This document shows, in pieces, positions 46,824 through 56,315 of a stretch of DNA of 64,000 nt. Below the pieces are notes generated by a model, which saw nothing but the letters and a program-made list of their open reading frames with translations, made no database searches and had not been told where the DNA came from. The position numbers and the translations under genes were made by a program. Source of the stretch: JBCBCP01 sp039817385 (GTDB lineage Bacteria > Pseudomonadota > Alphaproteobacteria > Rhodobacterales > Rhodobacteraceae); contig JBCBVY010000001.1 of the NCBI GenBank assembly GCA_039817385.1, forward strand, positions 434,001 to 498,000. Reading direction: 5' to 3'. How positions within the stretch are numbered: the first letter of the stretch is position 1; every line of letters starts with the position of its first letter.

Positions 46824-49800
46824 CTACCGGCCTTCGAAACCGTCGATGCGCTGTTGCTGCTGCACCGGGGCTTCGGGCGTGGTTGGCGCAAAGGCTTGCG
46901 GCGGCGCGGCGGGGCTGTCCAGCGCGGGCACATCGGGCGGCGGGCGGCGGAAGATCTCGCGGAAAAGGCCAGGCGTCAGTGCCGACAATGGGTTCACCGT
47001 CACGCGCGGGCCGTCCGCAGGCCCGGTCAGGCGGTAGTTGAAGGCAATCAGGCCTTCGCCCTTGCGGGTAAAGATGGAACCGATCCCGTTCAGCAGGTAG
47101 ACCGGCGTGACCGCGCCCTGCATGTCGAGGATGCCGCCTTCGATCCCATAGCGCCCGTCCATCGACAGGCCGATGGAGGGGCCGACCGCGCTGGCCTTGG
47201 TGAGCGTCAGCACCGAAGGCGTCAGGCGGAAACTGGCGTCGACTTCGGAAAACAGGATCCCCTCGCCCGAAAGCTGTTCGAGCAGGCCAACGATGGAAAT
47301 CGCGCTGAGAAGATCGGCGATGGCGGGGGCGTCCTTCACCCGGGTGTTGGTGACGCGCAGCGTGCCGTCAAACGTGCCCTCCTGCCCCACGGGGATTAGC
47401 GTAAGGTCAAATTCGCCTCCGCGCGCCTGCCGGATAATCTCGGCGGAAGAAAAAACACCGCCCGCATCCGCCGAGCGTAGCCGGATCGCGCTGCGCCCGT
47501 TTTGCGGGACAACCTGCCCGGTGACGCGCGCGCCGCCGTTGATCCGCCCGGTAAAGCTACCGTCGAGCCCGCCGCTGGTGACGAAATCGCCTTGCATGTC
47601 GGTGATCGCGATCGTGTCCGCGATTTGCAGCCGGTCGAGGCGGATATCGAGCGGCGAGGACTGGGCATTGCCGCCGCCCCCGCTCCCGTCGCCGAATTCG
47701 GCGTTGCGCAGGTCGATCTGGCCGCCTTGCAGGCGGATCAGCGGCGGCGCCCCGCGTCCGCGGGCAACAAGGGTGACCGGCGCGTCGAGCCAGCCGCCGA
47801 TGCGCACTTTTTCGAAGGTTGCCGCGGCCAGCGCGCCGCTATCCGTAAGGTCAATTGTGCCGCTGGCCGACAGGCCGGGCGCGTCGAGGCTGAGCGTTTC
47901 CACATCCGGGCGCGCGCCCAGCGTAACGCCCATGCGGAAGGTCCCCGGGGTGGCCGCCGCTTTATTCCAGCCAAGGGGCGACAGGGCCATGCGCAGTCCG
48001 CGCAGGTCCGATTGCAGCTCCAGCCGCGGCGGCGCGCCGCGCGGCAGCGCAACCGACATGCGGCCCGTGCCCTGCCCCGCAATCGTTCCGGGCGGTAGGG
48101 CGATGTTGAAGGCCGACAGCGCGCGCTGGCTGATTTCTATACTGCCGTCGATGCGCCCACCCCCGCGCGCCTCTTCCCCAAGGGGCTGGGACCACGCGGC
48201 GTCGAAGGGGATGCCGTCGAGCGTGCCGGCGCCCTCAATCCGCACGGCGTCATTGCGGGCGGTCACGGTCAGCGAGCGGGCGGCGAGCGCGCGCCCCTGA
48301 AGCAGCACATCGGTGCGAACCTCTGACAGCGTGCCCGCCGCGATGAAGGTGACTTGGTCTGCGCGCAGATCACGCACAAGCGGGATATCGAGTGTGCCGC
48401 TGATCACCGCGTCGCCGCTGGCAAGGGCCACGGGCAGATTTGCGCGATCCATGACCCGCAGCGGTTCGGTGTTCAGCAGCGACAGCCCCGCTTCAATCGG
48501 GCCGCGCGCCTCAAGCCGCACGACGGAGGGCGGGCCGCCCGTGACAGTGACATCGGGGATGATGAAGGACGAGCCCGCGATGTCCATCGCACCGCCCTGC
48601 GGGGGCGTGATGGTGCCGCGGGACATGGTCAAAGCGAACCGGTCGCGCAGCAGGCTGGCATTGCCCGCGCCGTCCGTGATGGGCGGCAAGGTGCGGGCAT
48701 AGCGCACGTCGGCGCCGTCGAAATCGAAGCTGAGATAGGTTTCGGGCGCCGCACCTGGCGCGCCGCGCAAGGCGAGGTCCAGACCCGACAAGGTGCCGCC
48801 GCTCAGGTTTTCGTCGATCCAGCGCCGCGTGTTGGGCACAAGGTTCTGCGGCCACAGGGCCAGCAGGCGGCTGCGCGCCACCCCGTCCATCTGCGCGTCG
48901 AAGGCAAATTGCCACCCGTCCGGCAGCGCGGTCAGGTCTCCCGACGCGGTCAGCGTCTGGCCGCGATCATCCAGCACCGCCTGCCCCAGCTCAATCCGGA
49001 ACGGGTCCAGCGTCAGGCGAAAGTCGAGCGCGGTGCCACCGATGGTGACGGGCTCTTCGTACAGCTCGAACGGGTTGAAGCTGAGCCCCTCGGCACTGAA
49101 CTGGCCGATCAGCGCCTCGAACTGTCCGGGATCGTCCCCGGTGAGCAGCGCCTGCCCTTCGATGCGGCCCCGGAGCCAATCGCTTTGCACGCTCAGCTCG
49201 TCCACGCCCATCACACCCGTCGCGGCGTCATAGGTAAAATACGCGCGCGCGGCCTCAAACGGGATCGCACGTGTTTCGGTGTTGGGTTGCAGCACGCCTG
49301 CGCCGATCTGGAGCGTTGCGTTAAGCGGCGCGAGGCTGCCATCGCTGCGCACGCCGGAGCGCAGAGCGCCGGAGATCGGGGCGCGCAGCGGCTCCAGCCA
49401 GGCAAAGGCGGGGCCTTGGGTGGCGATGTCGGCAGCAGGCACACCGTCGATGCGCACGCCGAAATCGGCCTCGGGATTGCCGATGCGGGAGGTGTAATTC
49501 GCCTCAATCGTCGCAACCCCGGCCCCGCCGCCCAGCAAGGCAAGGTCCGCCGAAAGGGCCAAATCGCGCGCGTCGCGGGCAAGGCGCAGGCGGCCGCCAT
49601 CCGCGGTCCAGCTGCGCCCGGCGCGGGCGTCCTGAAACTCAAGCGTCAGGGCGTAGATGTCGACGCTGCGCAGCTCGGACAGCCGCGGATCTTCAAGCAC
49701 GGCATCGAGGCCGCCGATCAGGGCCGTCAGCGATGCGGCCTCGCGGCTGGCCGCGCCCACTTCGGTGCCGCCCGACAAGGTGATCGCGCCGCCCGCATCG

Positions 49801-50207
49801 CGGCGCAGGCTGGCAACGACGCCGCTGATCTCGACCCGGCGAGGCATGACCTCTCCGCGCAGCAGCGCGCGCATCGACAGGCTTGTCTCGATGCTGGAGA
49901 GCTGCGCGATGGGCGCGCCTTCGGCCGTGGCCAGGTGCAAGTCGACGAGGCGGGCCCGGGGCCGCCAGCCCTTGTTCACCACGATCTCCATCCGGGAGAA
50001 GCGGGCGGTCAGACCCGCCGCGCTTGCGCGCGCCTCCACCTCGGCCCGGACCCAGTCTGGGGCGGTCAGGGTCCGGCCCATCAGAATGAAACCGGCTATT
50101 GCCGCCGCAATACAAAGGACAGCAAGGCCCGCAAACGAACCCCAACCCCAGCGTTTTGCACGCCGGCGGCGCCTGTCGCGCTTGGAGGTGCCGTCGGGAG
50201 AGGTCAT
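46824..50207 (-). CDS. AsmA/YhdP-like envelope protein (DUF3971)
   Basis: 1127 residues. A basic cytosolic N terminus (RDRRRRRAKRWGWG), one membrane helix (about 24-44) and a very long periplasmic beta-rich region with DUF3971 in the middle and an AsmA-like C-terminal region near 880-1080 (GVFSSAEIIRQARGGEFDLTL). Proteins of this group form long lipid-transfer bridges between inner and outer membrane. Pro/Gln-rich tail. Divergent from bcp. Confidence 0.88.
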   Translation of the reverse strand: MTSPDGTSKRDRRRRRAKRWGWGSFAGLAVLCIAAAIAGFILMGRTLTAPDWVRAEVEARASAAGLTARFSRMEIVVNKGWRPRARLVDLHLATAEGAPIAQLSSIETSLSMRALLRGEVMPRRVEISGVVASLRRDAGGAITLSGGTEVGAASREAASLTALIGGLDAVLEDPRLSELRSVDIYALTLEFQDARAGRSWTADGGRLRLARDARDLALSADLALLGGGAGVATIEANYTSRIGNPEADFGVRIDGVPAADIATQGPAFAWLEPLRAPISGALRSGVRSDGSLAPLNATLQIGAGVLQPNTETRAIPFEAARAYFTYDAATGVMGVDELSVQSDWLRGRIEGQALLTGDDPGQFEALIGQFSAEGLSFNPFELYEEPVTIGGTALDFRLTLDPFRIELGQAVLDDRGQTLTASGDLTALPDGWQFAFDAQMDGVARSRLLALWPQNLVPNTRRWIDENLSGGTLSGLDLALRGAPGAAPETYLSFDFDGADVRYARTLPPITDGAGNASLLRDRFALTMSRGTITPPQGGAMDIAGSSFIIPDVTVTGGPPSVVRLEARGPIEAGLSLLNTEPLRVMDRANLPVALASGDAVISGTLDIPLVRDLRADQVTFIAAGTLSEVRTDVLLQGRALAARSLTVTARNDAVRIEGAGTLDGIPFDAAWSQPLGEEARGGGRIDGSIEISQRALSAFNIALPPGTIAGQGTGRMSVALPRGAPPRLELQSDLRGLRMALSPLGWNKAAATPGTFRMGVTLGARPDVETLSLDAPGLSASGTIDLTDSGALAAATFEKVRIGGWLDAPVTLVARGRGAPPLIRLQGGQIDLRNAEFGDGSGGGGNAQSSPLDIRLDRLQIADTIAITDMQGDFVTSGGLDGSFTGRINGGARVTGQVVPQNGRSAIRLRSADAGGVFSSAEIIRQARGGEFDLTLIPVGQEGTFDGTLRVTNTRVKDAPAIADLLSAISIVGLLEQLSGEGILFSEVDASFRLTPSVLTLTKASAVGPSIGLSMDGRYGIEGGILDMQGAVTPVYLLNGIGSIFTRKGEGLIAFNYRLTGPADGPRVTVNPLSALTPGLFREIFRRPPPDVPALDSPAAPPQAFAPTTPEAPVQQQQRIDGFEGR

Positions 50208-50284
50208 GTCTTTACGCTTGTGCTTTGCAGTCTAGGTTGCGATGGCGACGACAGAGTTCACTGGTTGCACAAAGGCCCTTCGAA

Positions 50285-50746
50285 ATGGTTGCACTCAACG
50301 ATACCGCCCCCGACTTTACCATGCCGCAGACCGATGGCAGCGATGTGACGCTCTCGGCGCTGCGCGGGACGCCTGTGGTTCTTTTCTTCTATCCCAAGGA
50401 CGATACACCGGGCTGTACCAAGGAATCCATTGCGTTTTCAGAGCACTTGCAAGAGTTCGCCGATGCGGGCGTGAAGGTGTTTGGCGTGTCCAAGGACAGC
50501 GTTGCCAAACACGGCAAATTCACCGCCAAACATGACCTGACGGTGCCGCTGCTGTCGGACGAGAACGGGTCGGTCTGCGAAGATTACGGGGTGTGGAAAG
50601 AGAAGAACATGTACGGAAAGACCTATATGGGGATCGAACGCACGACCGTTCTGATCGACGCGGCGGGCAAGATCGCGCAGGTCTGGCCCAAGGTGAAGGT
50701 CCCCGGCCATGCCGAGGCCGTGCTGGAGGCCGCGAAGGGCCTGTGA
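50285..50746 (+). CDS. bcp: thioredoxin-dependent peroxiredoxin Bcp
   Basis: 153 residues with the PKDDTPGCTKE peroxidatic cysteine motif (about 38-48). The usual resolving Cys five residues on is absent, but a Cys in SVCEDYG (about 99) could serve. Reduces peroxides in the cytoplasm using thioredoxin. Start at 50285 gives the normal length. GTGA overlap with the next gene. Confidence 0.93.
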   Translation: MVALNDTAPDFTMPQTDGSDVTLSALRGTPVVLFFYPKDDTPGCTKESIAFSEHLQEFADAGVKVFGVSKDSVAKHGKFTAKHDLTVPLLSDENGSVCEDYGVWKEKNMYGKTYMGIERTTVLIDAAGKIAQVWPKVKVPGHAEAVLEAAKGL

Positions 50747-51570
50747 TCCCGCTGGCCCAAATGGCGGATGCAGTGCTGCGCACTGCGGATGGGCGTGCGA
50801 AGACGGCGCTGGCGCGCGAACACGCCGCGGTTTGGCGGGCTGCGCGCGAAGGCGGGCAGATGCCGGAGGTCGGCACGGCGGACCCGCCGCTGCGCCCTGC
50901 GCGGCCCGAGCGGCCCGAACTGCTCAGCCCGCGGGACGTGCCGCACCGCAAACCGGGCAGTCCCGAGGGGCGCATCGCGCTTTTGCACGCGGTGGCGCAT
51001 ATCGAGCTGAACGCGGTCGATCTGCATTGGGACATCATCGCGCGGTTTACCGATGTGCCCATGCCGCCGGGGTTCTACGACGATTGGGTCAAGGCCGCCG
51101 ATGAAGAGGCAAAGCATTTTAACCTCGTTTGCGACTGCCTTGAGGCGCTCGGCTCCCACTATGGCGCCCTGCCCGCGCATGCCGGCATGTGGCGGGCGGC
51201 CGAAGACACGGCAGGCGATCTGATGGGCCGTCTTGCCGTGGTGCCGATGGTGCTGGAGGCCCGCGGCCTCGATGTGACGCCAAACATGATCGAGGTTTTC
51301 CGCAAGGCCGGGATCACCCACGCCGTAGAAGCGCTCGAGACGATTTACGCTGAGGAGGTGAGCCACGTCGCCTACGGCTCCAAGTGGTTCCATTTCCTGT
51401 GCGGGCGCGAGAACTGCGACCCCAAAGATGCTTTTCACGACCTGGTCCAGCGTTATTTCCACGGGGCGCTCAAGCCGCCTTTCAATGAGGAAAAGCGGGC
51501 CGAGGCAGGCATCCCGCCCGACTTTTACTGGCCCCTTGCTGCGCAGGGGTCCGGCACCGCGCCACGATAG
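50743..51570 (+). CDS. DUF455 ferritin-like protein
   Basis: 275 residues starting at GTG (overlap with bcp); an ATG at 50761 is an alternative. Ferritin-like carboxylate ligands are visible: HAVAHIELNAVDL, DEEAKHF and EALETIYAEEVSHVAYG, suggesting a di-iron or di-manganese helical bundle similar to MiaE-type proteins. Substrate unknown. Coupling to a peroxiredoxin suggests oxidative-stress context. Confidence 0.88.
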   Translation: MIPLAQMADAVLRTADGRAKTALAREHAAVWRAAREGGQMPEVGTADPPLRPARPERPELLSPRDVPHRKPGSPEGRIALLHAVAHIELNAVDLHWDIIARFTDVPMPPGFYDDWVKAADEEAKHFNLVCDCLEALGSHYGALPAHAGMWRAAEDTAGDLMGRLAVVPMVLEARGLDVTPNMIEVFRKAGITHAVEALETIYAEEVSHVAYGSKWFHFLCGRENCDPKDAFHDLVQRYFHGALKPPFNEEKRAEAGIPPDFYWPLAAQGSGTAPR

Positions 51571-51579
51571 GCAGGTTTT

Positions 51580-51591
51580 CGCCAATTGGCG
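51580..51591. repeat. CGCCAATTGGCG palindrome
   Basis: Perfect 12-base palindrome 10 bp after the DUF455 stop, in a 221-bp gap before the M23 peptidase that contains no other gene that I can support. Possible protein-binding site. Confidence 0.3.
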
Positions 51592-51791
51592 CAATAGGTT
51601 GCACAAGCAGGTCAAAGCTGTTGCCCGAACGCGGGCGTGTGGTTATTGGTCCTCTCGCGCGGAACTCGGCTGAACGATTTTAAGCGTGCAAGATACCTGC
51701 GTGGGGGCGCAGGGCCAAACGCGGGGCCAGCGCGCATCTCCCCAGCCACGGCGAGACTGCGTTGCCCGGTCAGGAATGAGGGAGACGGGCG

Positions 51792-53117
51792 TTGCGCACT
51801 ACGCTTGGGATCAAGTTGAACGGCTTGCTGGAACGCTGGTTTCCTGAACGCCGGGTGTTTATGAAATCGGATACGGACACGCGGTTTATCCGCCTGCGCC
51901 CCGGGATGCAGCTTCTGGCCTTTGCTGGATCGTCGATGGTGGTTGCCTGGGCCATTCTGGCCGCCGCGATCATCCTGATGGACAGCATCGGCGCGGGGAA
52001 TTTCCGCGAACAAGCAAAGCGGGACCAGCGCAATTACGAGGCGCGGCTGAACGTGCTGGCCTCCCAGCGCGATGCGCGGGCCACCGAAGCGCTGGCCGCG
52101 CAGGAGCGGTTCAACGCAGCGCTGGCGCAGATTTCCGTGATGCAGAGCGAGCTGCTGCAAAGTGAGACGCGCCGCCGGGAGTTGGAGACCGGGATCGAGG
52201 TGATCCAGGCCACCCTGCGCGACACGATGCGGGCGCGCGAGGAGGCGCGCACGCAGCTGGCCGCGCTGGAAGAGCGGATCGAGGGCGGCACAACCGCACT
52301 TGTCGCGCACTCAGGCGGCGCACCGATGGACATTGTGGCAGATGCGCTGGCGCAAACTGCGGCAGAGCGGGACCAGATCGCGCGCGACGCGCAGGACGCG
52401 CTGCTCGCTGCGGACGAGATGAAGGCGCAGATCGCGCTGATGAAGGAACAGAACGATCAAATCTTCCGCCAACTCGAAGAAGCCATGACCGTCTCGGTGG
52501 AGCCGCTGGACAAAATGTTCCGCGCCGCGGGTATGCCGACAGACCAGATCATCGAGCAGGTGCGCCGCGGCTATAGCGGTCAGGGCGGGCCGCTGACGCC
52601 GCTGTCTTTCTCCACCCGTGGGCAGGAGCCGGGGCCAAATGAGAACCGCGCGAACCGTCTGCTGCAGCAGATGGACCAGCTGAACCTCTATCGAATCGCG
52701 GCGAACAAGGCGCCGTTTGCCAATCCGCTGAAAACGCCCTACCGCTTTACCTCCGGCTTTGGCTTTCGCCGCCACCCGATCACGGGCGGGCGGCGGATGC
52801 ACAACGGCGTTGACTTCGCTGGCGCGCATGGCTCGCCCATCTATGCCACCGCCGATGGCGTGGTGACCTTTTCCGGCTGGGCGTCGGGCTATGGCCGACT
52901 GGTCAAGATCCAGCACGAATTTGGCATCGAGACCCGCTATGCACATAACTCGCGCAACTACGTAAAGGTTGGTCAAAGGGTCTCGCGCGGGGAAAGGATT
53001 GCTGCTATGGGGAACACCGGACGGTCAACCGGCACCCATCTGCACTACGAAGTGCGCGTTGGCGGGAAGCCCGTAAACCCCATGATTTACATCAAGGCAG
53101 CGAACGATGTTTTCTAA
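51792..53117 (+). CDS. membrane-anchored M23 (LytM) peptidase with coiled coil
   Basis: 441 residues from a TTG start (an ATG 23 codons in is possible, but the longer form matches the expected basic N terminus). One membrane helix (about 40-62), a long periplasmic coiled coil (about 75-230) and an M23 domain (about 320-435). Zinc and catalytic residues are intact: H-N-G-V-D and H-L-H. Should cut peptidoglycan cross-links. It overlaps the bactofilin gene by 11 bp, the known pairing in which bactofilins position M23 enzymes. Confidence 0.9.
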   Translation: MRTTLGIKLNGLLERWFPERRVFMKSDTDTRFIRLRPGMQLLAFAGSSMVVAWAILAAAIILMDSIGAGNFREQAKRDQRNYEARLNVLASQRDARATEALAAQERFNAALAQISVMQSELLQSETRRRELETGIEVIQATLRDTMRAREEARTQLAALEERIEGGTTALVAHSGGAPMDIVADALAQTAAERDQIARDAQDALLAADEMKAQIALMKEQNDQIFRQLEEAMTVSVEPLDKMFRAAGMPTDQIIEQVRRGYSGQGGPLTPLSFSTRGQEPGPNENRANRLLQQMDQLNLYRIAANKAPFANPLKTPYRFTSGFGFRRHPITGGRRMHNGVDFAGAHGSPIYATADGVVTFSGWASGYGRLVKIQHEFGIETRYAHNSRNYVKVGQRVSRGERIAAMGNTGRSTGTHLHYEVRVGGKPVNPMIYIKAANDVF

Positions 53118-53649
53118 GAGCAAAATCAACGAACCGGGCCCCAAGGACGAGGCGCCCAGGCCTGCGGCCCAGACCCCCAGCGCACCGAGCGCACCGGCAT
53201 CGAGTGAATTCAAGGCGAGCGCGCCGAAGGCGAAACCGCCCGCTTCCGTGTTGTCTGCGGACCTGCACATTACAGGGAACCTGAAGACCACCGGTGACAT
53301 TCAGGTTGAAGGCACGGTCGAGGGCGACATCCGTGCCCATCTGCTGACCATCGGCGAGAGTGCGACGATCAAGGGCGAAGTCATTGCCGATGACGTTGTG
53401 GTCAACGGCCGCATCGTGGGCCGCGTGCGCGGCCTGAAGGTGCGCCTGACCTCCACCGCTCGCGTGGAAGGCGACATCATTCACAAGACCATCGCGATCG
53501 AGAGCGGCGCGCATTTCGAAGGCTCCGTGCAGCGGCAGGACGACCCGCTGAACACCGGCAGCAAGCCGGGCGCCAAGCCTGCAGCTTCGCCTGCACCGGC
53601 ACCGGCACCGGCTGCGACGCCGACCCCGAACCCGCAAGACAACCTCTGA
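53107..53649 (+). CDS. bactofilin
   Basis: 180 residues. The central right-handed beta-helix bactofilin domain (about 50-148) has the repeating GDIQVEGTVEGDIRA and GEVIADDVVVNGRIVG pattern, flanked by Pro/Ala-rich disordered tails. Polymerises without nucleotide and localises cell-wall enzymes. Start lies inside the M23 gene, 11-bp overlap. Confidence 0.93.
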   Translation: MFSKSKINEPGPKDEAPRPAAQTPSAPSAPASSEFKASAPKAKPPASVLSADLHITGNLKTTGDIQVEGTVEGDIRAHLLTIGESATIKGEVIADDVVVNGRIVGRVRGLKVRLTSTARVEGDIIHKTIAIESGAHFEGSVQRQDDPLNTGSKPGAKPAASPAPAPAPAATPTPNPQDNL

Positions 53650-53655
53650 TCCCTC

Positions 53656-55104
53656 ATGGCATCGGACACACGGGCGCCCGGGCAACCTGCGGCGCCCGTT
53701 TTCGTTGATGGCTTTTGCGACCCGGCCAAGCGCACCTGGCTGCTGGTGGCGGCAATCCTTGCCTCCGCGCTGGGCTTTATCGATGGCACTGTTGTGTCTA
53801 TCGCGCTGCCTGCGATGCGCGCCTCGCTCGACGCGGACCTGGTGCAGGCGCAGTGGATCCACAATGCCTATATGCTGACCCTGTCGGCGCTGATCCTTGT
53901 GGGCGGCGCGGCGGGAGACCGGTTTGGCCTTGCGCGGGTCTTTTCCATCGGGATCGGGGTTTTCCTTGTCGCCTCCGTGGGATGTGCGCTCGCCCCGTCG
54001 CCTCAGACGATGGTCGCGGCCCGCACTGTGCAGGGCATTGGGGCCGCTATCATGGTCCCAGGATCGCTCGCAGTGATTGCCCGGGCCTATCCGCGAAAAG
54101 ATCGCGGGCGGGCGATTGGCATCTGGGCGGCGGCCTCTGCCCTGACAACCGCGCTGGGGCCCATTATTGGCGGCCTCGCGCTGACCTTTGGCGGGCCGGA
54201 GATGTGGCGCTGGATCTTTGCCGTGAACCTGCCCTTGGGCGCGCTGGCGCTGTGGCTTTTGTGGCGCGGGGTGAGCGCCGATCCGCGCCGGGACGGTGCG
54301 CCGCTCGATTGGGCGGGGGCCGCGGTGGCGACGCTCGCGCTGCTGGCGCTGGCCTGGGGGCTGACGAAAGAGGCGTGGGGCTTTGCCGCCCTCGGCGCGG
54401 CGCTGCTGGCTGTGTTCGTGATGGTCGAGGCGCGCGTGACGGCGCCGATGATGCCGCTCAGCCTCTTTGCCAGCCGCGCGTTTTCGGCGGCGAACCTGCT
54501 GACTTTCCTGCTGTATGCGGCGCTGAACATCATGTTCTTCTTTATGCCGATGACCTTCATCGCGGGCTGGGGCTATTCCGAGATCGACGCCGCGGCGACC
54601 TTTGCGCCGATGTCGGTCTTCATTGCGCTCTTGTCGTCGCGCGCGGGCCAGCTTGCCGACCGGATCGGCCCCGCGCCCTTGCTGGCGGGGGGTGCGATGG
54701 TCGTCGCGTGCGGTTATGCGGCGATGGCGCTGCTGGCGCCTTACCAGGACATATGGCGGCATATGCTGCCCGCGATGTGCCTTGTCGGCCTTGGCATGTC
54801 CGCGGTTGTCGCGCCCCTGTCGAGCACGGTAATCGGCGCGGTCGCGGACACGCAGACCGGCATCGCCTCCGGCGTGAACAACGCGATCACGCGGATGTCC
54901 GGCCTTGTCTCCGTCGCGGCGGTCGGCCCGGTTGTGGCTGGCATCTACGCCGCGAATGGCGGGCTGAGCAGCTTTGCCGTGCTGAGCGACAGCGCGGGGC
55001 ACGGGCAAGCCATGACCGCCAGCTTTGCCGCGCTAGCGTGGATCAGCGCGGGGCTGTGCGTGATGGCAGCATTGATCGCCCTGCGCGCTCTTCCCCGCAG
55101 GTAG
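53656..55104 (+). CDS. MFS transporter, DHA2 (14-TM) drug efflux type
   Basis: 482 residues with about 14 hydrophobic helices. FIDGTVVSIALPAMRASL is the motif of helix 1 in the EmrB/QacA group, and the loop GDRFGLARVF follows helix 2. Proton-driven export of drugs or toxic compounds is likely. Starts 6 bp after bactofilin, but a functional link is not obvious. Confidence 0.9.
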   Translation: MASDTRAPGQPAAPVFVDGFCDPAKRTWLLVAAILASALGFIDGTVVSIALPAMRASLDADLVQAQWIHNAYMLTLSALILVGGAAGDRFGLARVFSIGIGVFLVASVGCALAPSPQTMVAARTVQGIGAAIMVPGSLAVIARAYPRKDRGRAIGIWAAASALTTALGPIIGGLALTFGGPEMWRWIFAVNLPLGALALWLLWRGVSADPRRDGAPLDWAGAAVATLALLALAWGLTKEAWGFAALGAALLAVFVMVEARVTAPMMPLSLFASRAFSAANLLTFLLYAALNIMFFFMPMTFIAGWGYSEIDAAATFAPMSVFIALLSSRAGQLADRIGPAPLLAGGAMVVACGYAAMALLAPYQDIWRHMLPAMCLVGLGMSAVVAPLSSTVIGAVADTQTGIASGVNNAITRMSGLVSVAAVGPVVAGIYAANGGLSSFAVLSDSAGHGQAMTASFAALAWISAGLCVMAALIALRALPRR

Positions 55105-55140
55105 GCGCACGGCAAGGCCTCTGCCCTGCCGCGCGCGTGA

Positions 55141-55695
55141 TTATTCCGTCACGGTGACCGTGCGCATGATGTCTGGCCGCCCCGCGACCGCGCCATTGGC
55201 CGGGCGCGACCCCTTCTTGATCGCGTCGACAACCTCCATCCCTTCGGTCACGCGGCCCACAACGGTGTAGAGCCCGTTCAGGTTGTCATTGGCTTGGAAC
55301 ATGATGAAGAACTGGCTGTTGGCGCTGTTGATATCCGTGCTGCGCGCCATGCCGACAATCCCGCGCGCGTAGGGGATGTCCGAAAACTCGGCAGGCAGGT
55401 CCGGGTAGGAGGAGCCGCCCGTGCCCGCGCGAAACGCGCTGTACGCGTCGATGCGCGCATGCTCGCCATCGCCGGTTTGCGCCATGAAATTCGGGATCAC
55501 GCGGTGGAAGGCCACGCCGTTGTAGAACCCTTCACCCGCGAGCGTCGTGATCTGTTCGACATGGCGGGGCGCGACCTCCTCCAGCAGGTCGATCTTGACC
55601 ACGCCATTCGCCTCACCCTCGATCACGATCTCAAGGCCCGCCGACGCCGCGGGCAGCGCCATCAGCGCCCAAAGCGCCGCTGCCTTACCCCACAT
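55141..55695 (-). CDS. periplasmic cyclophilin-type peptidyl-prolyl isomerase
   Basis: 184 residues. Signal peptide (about 1-19, cut after ASA) and a cyclophilin domain with VAFHRVIPNFMAQTGD and ANSQFFIMF. The catalytic Arg of FHR is present. The TTLAGEGFYNG loop is normal. It overlaps the upstream cytosolic cyclophilin gene by 11 bp, so the pair supplies isomerase to two compartments. Confidence 0.92.
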   Translation of the reverse strand: MWGKAAALWALMALPAASAGLEIVIEGEANGVVKIDLLEEVAPRHVEQITTLAGEGFYNGVAFHRVIPNFMAQTGDGEHARIDAYSAFRAGTGGSSYPDLPAEFSDIPYARGIVGMARSTDINSANSQFFIMFQANDNLNGLYTVVGRVTEGMEVVDAIKKGSRPANGAVAGRPDIMRTVTVTE

Positions 55696-56194
55696 CGGCG
55701 GCCACCTTGACAGAGATCATCTGGTCCGGCGCTGCGGGCGGCTCACCGCGGGTGATCGCGTCGACATGCTCCATGCCCGAGGTCACCTGCCCATAGACGG
55801 TGTACTGACCGTTGAGAAAGTCATTGTCGCTGAAATTGATAAAGAACTGCGAGTTGGCCGAGTTCGGGTCCGCCGCGCGGGCGGCGCCGATGGAGCCGCG
55901 GGCGTGCGGGATTTTGGAAAACTCTGCCGGAAGGTTGGGCAGGTCCGACCCGCCGGTGCCCGCCATGCGCAGGTTGAAATCCTTGTTCGCATTGCCGTTC
56001 TGCACGTCGCCTGTCTGCGCCATGAAACCGTCGATCACCCGGTGGAACACGACGCCGTCATAAGCGCCGGCGCGGGCCAGTTCTTTCATCCGCGCCACGT
56101 GGCCGGGGGCCACATCGGGCAGCAATTCGATGGTGACGGTGCCGCCCTTCAGCTCCATCAGGATCGTGTTTTCGGGGTCTTTGATCTCAGCCAT
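55685..56194 (-). CDS. cytosolic cyclophilin-type peptidyl-prolyl isomerase
   Basis: 169 residues, no signal peptide. VVFHRVIDGFMAQTGDVQNG and NSANSQFFINFSD are the cyclophilin signatures. Accelerates proline isomerisation during folding. Divergent from pgk, translationally coupled to the periplasmic paralogue downstream. Confidence 0.93.
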   Translation of the reverse strand: MAEIKDPENTILMELKGGTVTIELLPDVAPGHVARMKELARAGAYDGVVFHRVIDGFMAQTGDVQNGNANKDFNLRMAGTGGSDLPNLPAEFSKIPHARGSIGAARAADPNSANSQFFINFSDNDFLNGQYTVYGQVTSGMEHVDAITRGEPPAAPDQMISVKVAADVG

Positions 56195-56210
56195 GCGCGA
56201 TGTTCCTTCA

Positions 56211-56229
56211 TGTTAGCGTTCGCTGTTAC
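56211..56229. promoter_or_regulatory. degenerate relative of the pdhA/lpdA operator upstream of pgk
   Basis: TGTTAGCGTTCGCTGTTAC in the 121-bp cyclophilin-pgk gap shares TTAGCGTT with the inverse of the palindrome at pdhA and lpdA, but the second half is poor. Weak candidate site. Confidence 0.3.
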
Positions 56230-56315
56230 CTAAGGCCGCAGCCAGGCAAAGCCAAGCCGGTTGACGGAACGGCAGGGGCGCGCAAGAACGCCCACAAGCC
56301 AAAGGGGGCCGAGTG

